From Clitoria ternatea (taxonomy: Eukaryota > Streptophyta > Magnoliopsida > Fabales > Fabaceae), in assembly GCA_037962975.1 (NCBI GenBank), contig CM075670.1:83145501-83209500 (forward strand): a stretch of DNA of 64,000 bases, written 5' to 3'. Below are positions 54,170 through 64,000 of the stretch, piece after piece (the stretch's first letter is position 1; each line of letters starts with the position of its first letter). The position numbers and the translations under genes were made by a program. The notes under the pieces were generated by a model. That model ran no database searches and was not told the DNA's origin. It saw nothing but the letters and a program-made list of their open reading frames with translations.

Positions 54170-56319
54170 ACAGGTAGGCATCTTTACCAGACCCGGCTCC
54201 AAAAGAAACTCATGGCTGAGGCAGAAGCTGTTGAAGGAAACTTTAGAACCGAGTTCGATCAGCTGAAAGAGCGAGTCGCGGAGTTAACTAAACTCTTAGA
54301 AAAGAAACTTACCGAAGGAGGCTCCTCTGCGGGTGTTGAGGATGCCCAACAGCAGCCTGCCACCGCGCCACCTCCCCTTGGTTCTGACCCAGCAAGAACC
54401 CAACTCCCTAACACAACGACACCCCCTCTCACCATTCATGTCGGGAGACCTAACCTTGCCATTGAGACCCAGCCACCTTACGGCCAGTCTTACGCACAGC
54501 ATACATTTGTTGGTCTAGACGGCAACCCAGTACCCTTTCCACTTTATGGCCTACCCCCGGGGTACTATCCCCCGCTCGCCAACCAACAAGACGCCCACAA
54601 CCAGCAAGCGGTAAATCCTCATGCTTCATACCCCACACAACCAAACATGCCACCACTCCACCAAACCCAGAACACGCAAACCCATGACCCACAAGCTCAC
54701 CAAACCCAAAACACACAGGTCCATGACCCACAAACCCACCAAATCCAAAACACACAAGCCCCGATGGCCCAGCCAACCTACAACGCCCAAGCCCAAAATA
54801 CACAAGCCCAGATAACCCAGCCGACTTATGTTATGGCCCATCCTCAAGGCCCCTCACCAAATACAGGCCTAGTAAACCAGTCCCATGTGTTGCCTCCATA
54901 CAACCAGTCATTCGGCTATCCGTATGGATACGGAACCCCTTATGGGACCAACCTCCAAGATACAACCCGCGCGGTCGCGGCTCCTCGAAGGGAAAGGATA
55001 GAGATCTTAGAAGAGCGTTTAAGAATGATGGAAGGCACCGGAGGTTTTGGACTAATAGATGCTTCGGAGCTATGTTTAGTCACAGATGTTATCCTCCCGC
55101 CCAAATTCAAGATGCCAGACTTTGACAAGTATCGGGGAATGACTTGTCCTAAGAATCATCTCACGATGTACTGTCGAAAGATGGCATCTTACTCTTCTAA
55201 TGACCAACTATTGATCCACTGCTTCCAAGATAGTCTAGCAGGAGCTGCTCTTATATGGTATACTCACCTTGATCGGAACCATATCCGTTGTTGGAAGGAC
55301 CTGGCAGATGCCTTCCTTAGACAATACAAGTATAACATGGATATGGCACCCAACAGGGTTCATTTACAAAATATGGTGAAGAAGGACAGTGAAATGTTCA
55401 AGGAGTATGCTCAACGATGGAGAGAGACAGCGGCGCAAGTGGATCCCCCATTGTCGGAGAAAGAAATAGTCGAGATGTTCATCGACACGCTCCCATCACC
55501 TTTCTACGGTAAGATGATTGGTAGTGTTTCAGCCAACTTCTCCGACATCGTGACTATTAGGGAAAGAGTGGAGAGTGGAATACGAACGGGTAAGCTCACT
55601 CAGGGCTCGTCTAGGGCAAGCATGACAAGAAGGCCGGCGCCTGGGAAAAGGGATGGAGAAACTAATTCCATCTCTTCTAATCAAAAGACGCCTTCGCCAA
55701 GACCATTCTTTCCTACCATGATTCAAGCTCCCAATCCTTATGTGGCCGCAGCCACTTATGGCCCGACGGCTCATACTCCTCACTTCCGTCCACCCATGGT
55801 AAGAGCTCCAATACCGCAACCCATGCCATACCATCACCCCCAGCAAGTAGCTTGACCACCCAACCATAATCAGAACCCAAGGAATCCCAACAATGAGCGT
55901 ACCCCGGTGCAGTTCGACCCAATTCCCATAACATATTCTGAACTTTTTCCAATCCTCGTTCAGGAAGGTCTGTTGGTTTCATGCCCCATGAAGCCATTGC
56001 AACCTCCTTATCCAAGGGGATATGACCCAAACGCTCATTGTGATTACCACGCTGGGGCACCGGGGCATTCTACAGAAAATTGCATGGCTCTGAAATATAA
56101 AGTGAGAGATTTGATCAAGGCCGAATGGATCGATTTTAAAGAAGGAAGCCCTAACGTGGTCAAGAATCCCCTGCCTAATCATGGAAGCTCAGAAGTTAAT
56201 GCCGTGGTGGTTGATAGTTTTGATAACAATGTTGATTTGGTGGCCGCTTGCCTGCCGGGACGAGAGCTCAGTAACTGGGAAGCTGTCGAACTCCCTACAA
56301 TTTTAAATGATTCACCAAA
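54170..56319 (+). pseudogene. OgreN-B gag, 547-codon open part, protease removed
   Basis: The codon at 54170 is ACA where copy A has ATG; the first usable ATG is 54212 (MAEAEAVEGN). From there 547 codons are open to TGA 55853-55855. The frame continues to 56323 with the CDYHAGAPGHSTENC motif and the same protease deletion as copy A. This is the best-preserved gag in the array. It could give capsid protein but no zinc motif unless the TGA is read through. Confidence 0.9.
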
Positions 56320-56556
56320 GTAATCTGTCATTGCCTTAAAAGTCTTGTTTATCCCTCTGCTATGCCTAAGGCTTTGGGACTTTCCATGTAATAAAGGCGA
56401 AAAAACTTGTTTTACCAGTCAATCAATAAATGTGTATCGAAATTCTAAAAAGATTTTTCTCATTCCTTTATCCTTGCTTTGATCCATTGTCTTTACTTGT
56501 TTGTTCCTTTTTTTCTCTCCATTTTTATTTCTTGCCATAAAACGCTAAAATTGCAG
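56320..56556 (+). other. OgreN-B intron
   Basis: Same donor and acceptor as copy A, 237 bp. Confidence 0.75.
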
Positions 56557-56902
56557 ATCCGAAAATGATCCTCTTGAGACTAATGAAATCACAATCCCAT
56601 TTTACGACCTCAACTACCCGTTCGATTATGCTGACAAAGAAGGTAGGAAAGCTTGTGAGTCACCACACAAGTTAACCAGATTGTTAGAACAAGAGGTTAA
56701 GGAATACCCCTGGGCCAAGAATGACTGAAGGAATCACGGGGCAATATATCAGAAGACATTAGTAATATTGTTTCAGGACGTGGAAATAATCTATGTGAAT
56801 GATAACATTGCCAAGTCCCGAATCGGACAAGTGGTAGGCCAGTCAACTAAGAAAACCACAACAGTTACCAGCATAAGTAGGGGAAAATTGTTAATGCCTT
56901 AA
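56557..56902 (+). pseudogene. OgreN-B pol remnant
   Basis: As copy A, with TGA at 56726 and a YVND scrap downstream; a few substitutions differ (GRKACESPHK). Confidence 0.72.
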
Positions 56903-58535
56903 ATGAAGATACAGTCAAGGGAGACTTGGCCAAAAAAAAAATTCAAAAAAATAAAAATTAAAAAAAAATGAAAAAAATGAAAAGTAGAAGTCAAGCTTGA
57001 AGTCCAATGCACATACCAAGCAGGGAAAGCTGGTTACGTCCAGATCCTCGAGCAAGCTGTCATTTTCTGTATAAGGGGAATAAATGTCGTACGCCATTTC
57101 TTATGCCTATATAGCCAAGGAAATAGTCTGTCAGATTGAGTCATTGCGTCATTAAGGGGGTTAAAAAAAACACAAAACAAAAAAAAACAAAAAAAAATAA
57201 TCAAAAAATCAAAAAATATATAAAGGCCAAAATGATGACTCGAATTAACCCCCTCTCATCAATGCCAAAAGACTCACCAATGTTTCCTTGGGTACATAGC
57301 ATAGGGGAAGACTCTCTTATTTGAGGTAACATCAGCTCCTCAAAGGATCAGGCTAAAACTCAGAAAAGGTTAAGCAGACTCAACTGGAGTGTGATCAGTT
57401 TCAACTTTTTATTGTGAAGGATGCAGCCAAAAAAAAAAACAAGAACACATTATAAAGAGAATGAAAAGCTCGCTAGGCTGAAAACCTGAAAAGGCGGCCT
57501 AGGCAAAAGTTAGAGCAACCCGGTGAGTCGAAAACCTGAAAAGGCGGCTCAAGTAAAAATTAGGGTCAAGATTTTGGCAGAGTAGCTAAAGCTCCCAATG
57601 CAAAACATGCAAACTGAGGCATCAGGAACTTGGTCAAACTACCCTCTCAAAGGCAGAATTGAGCGAGGTACTTGAGGTTTGACGTGGGATTAAGATTCTC
57701 GCTAGTCTCAGGAATTCACTGGAGGATCTTTGAACCTTTCCTATTTCCCTTGGCCTTGACCTGTCCTACGAGGCTTCACTTCATCCCCTGTATTTTCCCT
57801 GTTGTCCATTCTCTGTATTCTGTTTGACCTACATGAATAAAATTTATCCTTTTTTCAATACGCGTTATGAATTGCATTGATCTGATAAAACATTATGTTT
57901 TTTTATAAAAATAAATGAAAGAATGGTGAACATTTAAAGTCGTAAGGGACAAGACACTCCCACTACCTGACCTCGCCTTACACAATCATCACAAGGATTC
58001 AGCCAGGCATGCGCTTCGAAGCTATGATCGCCCCTTTGAATCTCCTCTGCCCATGAGTTATCCTAAGGGCCGCGGTTTCACAGGACCTACCCAGTTTTTT
58101 GAATGTATCTTTGCACTACTTACCTTTTTTCTACAGGTTATTATAACGGACAGTCATGTCAAGCTCTGACGCCTCAATCAAGACCTTTTCCTTAATGGAA
58201 CCTCAGCTGCCAAAACTAGGATCATTAAAGTCTCCCCCTTAATCGCCAAAGTTGGCACTCCTCAAAGCCCTTCCCAAATCACCAAAGTTGGCACTTCTTG
58301 AAGTCTTCTCCTCAACTGCCAAAGCTGACACTTTTCAAACTCCCTTCCGGGGAATCTACTTGATACACTCCAGCAGTCAAGCAAGAAGAATTCTCCCCAA
58401 AGAGCCCCGGCACGTTTTTCTTGGTAAATCTACACATACTAGGCGGACCCCAGATTTTACCTTCCCAATCTAGGAGTGATGTTCAAGCCATCAATCCTTC
58501 TCCAGTGGAATTACACTTCCCAGACAAATCGAACT
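56903..58535 (+). other. OgreN-B A-rich and post-integrase region
   Basis: Matches 45892-47524 with small length changes in the A runs. No supported ORF. Confidence 0.5.
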
Positions 58536-59150
58536 GGGGCATCACCCCAGAATCATTTCCTTCTCGCTCAAGGGGCAGCTCCCTGAGGTTTCAAAGCAAA
58601 TAGTTCAAATTGGGGCATCACCCCAAGTTCATTCTCTTTCGCCTAAAGAGGCAGTACCCCGAACCATCAATCCTCCTCTAGTAGAAATACATTTCCTAAA
58701 CAACTCAAACTGGGGCATCTCCCCAGATTTCTTTTGTTCATTCAAGGGGTAGTTCCCCAACAACCTCCAAATCACCTCCAAACTGGGGCATCTCCCCATA
58801 TTTCTTTTGTTCTAGCCAATTTCCAAGAATCCCTCCAATCATGTCAAACTGGGGCATCACCCTATGTTTCTCCTTTCTCAATCGAGAAGACGATTCCCCA
58901 TGTTCCTCCTCTTACCGTCAAGGGGACGATTCCCCAAGATTCTCTAAAATCATGTCAAACCGAGGCATCACCCCATGTTTCTCCGTTCGCAATCAAGGGG
59001 GCGATTCCCCATGTCTCTCCTCCTACAGTCACAGGGGATGATTCCCCGAGATTTTTTCAAGGACCTTCAAACTGGGGCATCTCCCCAGATTTCTTTTATT
59101 CTGGCCTTTCCCCAAGAACCTTCAATTATGTCAAACTGGGGCATCGCCAT
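58536..59150 (+). repeat. OgreN-B GGGG/CCCC dyad repeat
   Basis: As in copy A plus one extra unit of about 70 bp (AACTGGGGCATCTCCCCA repeated). Direct evidence of unit gain or loss between sister copies. Confidence 0.8.
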
Positions 59151-59287
59151 GAACCTTGAAGCCCAGTAAGTTAAGGTTGGACGAGACGTCCTGTTAGCTC
59201 CCCCAACCTTTGCATTTCCTGCCAGCAGTGAGTTAATTTGGACGAGACGTCCTGTTAGCTCCCCCCCCTAATCTTTACTTTCCATTC

Positions 59288-60393
59288 GCCTATTCAGGCA
59301 TTCTTTCCCGTCTGATAGCCTATCAAGGCATTCTTTATCTTTCCAGCCGCCTATCAAGGCATCCTTTATCTTCCAGTCGCCTATCAAGGCATCCTTTATT
59401 TTCCAGCAGCCTATCAAGGCATCCTTTATTTTCCAGCCGCCTATCAAGGCATCCTTTATCTTCCAGTCGCCTATCAAGGCATCCTTTATCTTTCCAGTCG
59501 CCTATCAAGGCATCCTTTATTTTCCAGCCGCCTATCAAGGCATCCTTTATTTTTCAGCCGCCTATCAAGGCATCCTTTATTTTCCAGTCGCCTATCAAGG
59601 CATCCTTTATTTTCCAGCCGCCTATCAAGGCATCCTTTATCTTTCCAGTCGCCTATCAAGGCATCCTTTATTTTCCAGCCGCCTATCAAGGCATCCTTTA
59701 TTTTCCAGCCGCCTATCAAGGCATCCTTTATTTTCCAGCCGCCTATCAAGGCATCCTTTATCTTTCCAGTCGCCTATCAAGGCATCCTTTATTTTCCAGC
59801 CGCCTATCAAGGCATCCTTTATCTTTCCAGCCGCCTATCAAGGTATCCTTTATTTTCAAGCCGCCTATCAAGGCATCCTTTATCTTTCCAGTCGCCTATC
59901 AAGGCATCCTTTATTTTCCAGCCACCTATCAAGGCATCCTTTATCTTCCAGTCGCCTATCAAGGCATCCTTTATTTTCCAGCCACCTATCAAGGCATCCT
60001 TTACCTTTCCAGCCGCCTATCAAGGCATCCTTTATCTTTCCAGCCGCCTATCAAGGCATCCTTTATCTTTCCAGCCACCTATCAAGGCATCCTTTACCTT
60101 TCCAGTCGCCTATCGAGGCATCCTTTATCTTCCAGCCGCCTATCAAGGCATCCTTTACCTTTCCAGCCGCCTATCAAGGCATCCTTTATCTTCTAGCAGC
60201 CTATCAAGGCATCCGTTATCTTTCCAGCCGCCTATCAAGACATCCTTTATCTTTCCAGCCGCCTATCAAGGCATCCTTTATCTTTCCAGTCGCCTATCAA
60301 GGCACCCTTTATCTTCCAGTCGCCTATCAAGGCATCCTTTATTTTCCAGCCACCTATCGAGGTACCCTTTACTTTTCAATCGCCCACGAGGGC
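59288..60393 (+). repeat. 29-31 bp tandem array of copy B, about 37 units
   Basis: Same length and order as copy A with scattered substitutions. The compensated edge units ACCT/AGGT (60352-60363) and GCCC/GGGC (60382-60393) are retained. Confidence 0.95.
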
Positions 60394-60618
60394 AACCTTT
60401 ACTTTCCAGTCTACTAGGGGTCAATCCTGACCTCATTACCTCCCGTTAACTAAAAGACAATTTTTCCCTGTCCATTCAAAAAAAAAAAAAGAAGAAGAAG
60501 AGAAACAGAAGTGGAGAATGCTCGTTTTAAGAAAAAAAAAGAGGTCACACAGATTCGTGATTGCCCATACCATCAGTTGCCATACCGATCAGGAGGTCCC
60601 ACTTGGCCCCCCTACATC

Positions 60619-60713
60619 GGTGTTCATATCTTTACTTCCTTTTCACTTCAAAAACACAGAAGCTTCGTGTTTCTTTTGTGAAAAAGAAGTAAAGAGGGGC
60701 ATCTGTGAACACC
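60619..60713 (+). promoter_or_regulatory. OgreN-B PPT hairpin
   Basis: Same arms as 49538-49632; only loop bases differ. Confidence 0.75.
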
Positions 60714-63700
60714 TCTTTTGGTCCGATCCAAGTGGAATAAATATTTTTTATACTGAATTCCAATTCAGAGTGGTCAAAGTCAAGTAGAATGGCTCCAGAT
60801 TAATCAGAACCGAGCAAAATAACTCAGAATGAAGCTTTTCCAAGTGAAATACAGCCCTGTTGGAGGCAAATCCGATTGGAATGACTAAAAAATGATCACA
60901 TCTGAACAAGATGACTCAGGTTAAGGCATTTCCGAGTGAAATACAGCCCTGGTAGAGATAAATCCGAGTGAAAAACTCAAAAAAATGGTTAAATCCGAGT
61001 CAAAATGAAGCATTTCCGAGTGGAATGACTCAAAAATGATGAAATCCGAGTGGAATCACTCAGAATGAGTCATTTCCGAGTGAAATACTCCCTGTTGAAG
61101 TTAAATCCGAGTGGATAGCTTCCTTGCCAAGTCAGTCCGAGTGGATTATGCCCATTTTCAAGAGAAGTCCGAATGAAATGACTCAGGATGAGTCGATTCC
61201 GAGTAAAATGCTTCCTTATCGAAGGTGAATCCGAGTGGAAGGCTCTCTGTCAAGCCATTCCGAGTGCAAATGGCCAAAAATCCAATTTCCGAGTGCAAAA
61301 AAGGAAGGATCCGAGTAAATCCTTCAAGCGTTGAAGTTTCTGTGTCACTTTTGAAGAGATTCCGAGTGAATAATCCCGGCTGAAGGAATTCCGAGTGTTG
61401 TTCTTCAGTCAGAACCAACTGAAGCATTTTCACTCAACACCGAGTGAGTACTCCCACTCAAACCCGAGCCATTTTCCAATCGTTTTCCGAGTGAGATTTC
61501 AGTCAGTCAGCCACCTTTCCCGAGTCCTTTTGGCCAATTAATTCTTCTCATCCCGAGTCCATTTCCACCAATTTCCGAGCCATGATTAAATCTTTTCTGA
61601 GCCATTTCAATCGGTTCCGAACTTCACTCATCCGAGTCCTCCTCTACCCATTTCCGAGCTATTTCAATCGGTTCCGAGTCCTCCTTTACACTCAACTTCC
61701 GAGTCCCACTTCAAACCTTTCCCGAACCCATTTCCATCAATTTCCAGTCGGAATCGACTGGCAATTCAGTCGGTTTGCTTCTTCAAACCTTTCCCGAGCC
61801 CATTTCCATCAACTTCCAGTCGGAATCGACTGGCAATTCAGTCAGTTTGCTTCTTCAAACAAGATCCGAGTCAATTTCAAGTCGTTCTCCTCAATTTTCA
61901 ATCGGCTCCGAGGCTCTTTCACTCGTTTCTGATTGAATGTCTCACAGCAACCACAAACCGAGTAAAACCACTCGGAAAGGAGTATTCTCACTCGGCCTTC
62001 TATGGGGAATGCCTTATTCCACTCGGAATTGACTCCCAGTGTAGATGAATACTGATTGAGAAGTTGATCCGAGCCGTTATCACTCGGATTTCACCATTCT
62101 AACTCGGATTTCAATATCCTCACTCGGAATTCCACCATTCTCACTCGGATTTCCATAATTCTCACTCGGAATTCTTCCATTTTCACTCGGATTCCCACCA
62201 GGTCCCCCTGTTAGACCGTGCTGACTTGGATTCCACCACCCAAGTGGATCCAGGAATCCTGGGGGTGGCAGACAAGTGGCAAACAGGGTGGAAGTGGGGG
62301 GAATTGAAAAATTCCCACCCAGCCGTTGTCCCCCACTTCACTCTGAGTAGAGGCCTGAGCTGGCATTCCACTCAGAAGTGGAAGCCTGAGCTGGCCTTCC
62401 ACTCAAACCAGCCTATAAATAGGCAAGGGGGAGGACAGCTGAGGGGGGCATTGAGAGGAAGAAAACTCTGCCCAAAAATCCTTCGTGCTCTCTTCTCTCT
62501 CACACCAATTCTTCTCTTCTTCTCCTTCCATCACTTCTCACTCTACATACACCCTCTCTCCCACCGTACTCTCCCTTTCCTCTCCCCCTCTAAAGACCAA
62601 ACCACACACACCTCACGTCACTTCAATCCGTCTCCTCAACACAACACCGGCCAATACTTCATTCCTCTCAGCCAACACCGCCCAGCCAACCGTCCTCTCC
62701 AAAACCGACCTCCTCATCCCTTCACCTACACACCGTCCCAATTCCTCTCACAACACCGTCCTCTCCCCTCAAGTACACCAAATCTAATCTCCTCACTCCA
62801 CTCAACTCCAATACCGTCCCTCTTCTCACTGTCTCACTCGGTAAATCATTTCTCACTCGGTAAGCTCACTGTCTCACTCGGTTTATGCTATTTCCACTCG
62901 GTTTTCTCATTTTCACTCGGTTTTTCCTTGTCCTCACTCGGTTTTTTGCTTTCATCACTCGGTTTTACCATTTTACTCGGTTTTCCCTCATTTTCACTCG
63001 GTTTCTGCTATTTCCACTCGTTTTTTTTTGTAATTTTCACTCGGTTTTTGCCGTTTTTACTCGGTTTTTCGCTTCTCCCACTCGGTTTTCACTCATTTTT
63101 CCTCTGTTTTCAGAATTTATTGTTTCCCTTTCTCTTTTGTAGCTTCTACTACCTTTTTCCTTTCGTTTCATAGTAAAATATAATAAAGGGAAATAAATGC
63201 TTCTTATGCTTTCTTTCAAATCTAAATAAAAATCAATAAAAAGAAACAAATCATTTTTAAACAGTGTCGTACGGGAGCACTCCCGTCTACACAACCTCTT
63301 TAGGATTCGTACACGTGCGAAGAACTTCGCCTTGTACGAGTTCCCCACCTCAGTGACATCCATCATCATCTCCCAAGTCTTTTCCTAAAAGAAAAAACAT
63401 TCAGAACTACGTAACCCTGATTTCTTGATAATTCAAGAATACGTAGGAGCAGGACTTTAACTCCTGTCGGGCCCATCTTTCTTATTTCTTTTTGCTGATT
63501 TATTTCCTTACTTCCACGTTTCTTTCATAAATGTTCTTTTTTTGGTTACTTCCGTGAAAATCAATTTAGACGTGACGTCTTGTCGATTTCCCCCTAGTCT
63601 TTTGCTCAAGCCTCGCCATAATTCATAGGGAAGGGATACTTAGGACGAGACGTCCCGCTTATCTCTTTCCTATCCCTGTCTTTTTTATTCAAGGATGTAT

Positions 63701-64000
63701 AATTTAGGCGTGACGCCTTATTAGCATTCTCTTCCCTTCTCTGTCTCATATCGAAGTCGAGTTTAATTCGGATGAAACGTCCCATTGACCTCGCTTCGAC
63801 ATTCTATATTTGTACAGTTCTCTCACTCCATTCTGTCGTTTTTAAAATAAAAAAAGATACAACAATAAAAGGGAAGAAATAAAATATCTTTTGTAAGGCT
63901 ATTTATGTTGCGCATTTTCAATCTTGGTACTGTTTTTGGACAGGCGATGTAGGGTGCTAATACCTTCCCTACTCGTAACCGACTCCCGAACTTGAATCTC
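60704..64000 (+). mobile_element. OgreN LTR 3, cut by window end
   Basis: Starts TGTGAACACC and lacks only about the last 120 bp. Whether another internal region follows cannot be seen. The 315-codon ORF at 62226-63173 is repeat-driven. Confidence 0.93.

Larger units (their letters stand above)
38589..64000 (+). mobile_element. OgreN tandem array: LTR-internal-LTR-internal-LTR
   Basis: Three LTRs (38589-42031, 49623-53042, 60704 to past 64000) in the same orientation separate two internal regions (42032-49622 and 53043-60703). Each LTR is preceded or followed by correct PPT and PBS signals except the left flank of the first, which is H gag. The middle LTR therefore serves both copies, as expected from unequal recombination between LTRs. 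Copies A and B are very similar but carry their own substitutions and indels, which argues against a simple assembly duplication. The left target site should be ACGTG (38584-38588). Confidence 0.92.

Noticed and set aside
62226..63173. 315-codon ORF in LTR 3 (and shorter versions at 40132 and 51064)
   Set aside because: It lies across TATA, R and the CACTCGG words. It is open by composition and frameshifted or shorter in the sister LTRs.
38589..64000. Array as an assembly duplication
   Set aside because: The copies differ by many substitutions, by an extra 70-bp unit in B, by a 22-bp unit in LTR 1 and by different gag stops, so they are distinct sequences. Not fully excluded without long reads.

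Overview
The window is plant nuclear repetitive DNA. It is almost entirely nested LTR retrotransposons of the Ty3/gypsy superfamily. I see no host gene, tRNA, rRNA or bacterial-type feature. Giant Ogre/Tat elements beside Tekay-type chromoviruses suggest a legume; that is inference, and I cannot name the species.

Layout. (1) 1-2937 is the end of a Tekay-like LTR (plus strand), followed by about 240 bp of unassigned flank. (2) A second gypsy element, 'H' (plus strand), starts at 3177. Its 5' LTR is split: 3177-4209 continues at 35317-38005. Behind it are an initiator-Met primer-binding site and a short gag remnant, cut at 38588. (3) Inside the H LTR sits 'Ogre1' (minus strand, 4210-35311, target duplication GGGGT, about 21.1 kb without its own insert). 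In element order it has a 5' LTR, an extra ORF1, gag-protease, a short intron, RT/RNase H/integrase, tandem-repeat 3' DNA, an antisense gene with its own TATA box and intron, and a 3' LTR. Its gag-pol carries several stops and two frameshifts. (4) Inside Ogre1's antisense gene sits a young Tekay-clade chromovirus (minus strand, 9338-19292, target duplication AGATG). Its gag-pol-chromodomain ORF of 1464 codons is intact and it cuts the antisense gene in frame. (5) Inside the gag remnant of H, from 38589 to the window end, lies a head-to-tail array LTR-internal-LTR-internal-LTR of a non-autonomous Ogre derivative ('OgreN', copies A and B, plus strand). It keeps gag and the cis-acting ends. The protease region has been removed in frame and pol is reduced to scraps.

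How the parts relate. OgreN and Ogre1 share LTR termini, primer-binding site, U5, leader and polypurine-tract region, so an Ogre1-like autonomous element is a plausible source of reverse transcriptase and integrase for OgreN. The coding layer is ordinary retrotransposon biology.

The most unusual signal is structural. Several families carry short stem-loops whose loops stay constant while the stems change in a compensatory way: five AAGTCG-loop hairpins in the Tekay LTR, a TAGGG-loop set in the H LTR, a tract of at least eight mini-hairpins in Ogre U5, a long hairpin folding the polypurine tract against the first bases of U3, and 30-bp arrays of GCCT/AGGC hairpins. I read these by eye. Covariation and folding statistics are the decisive tests I could not run.
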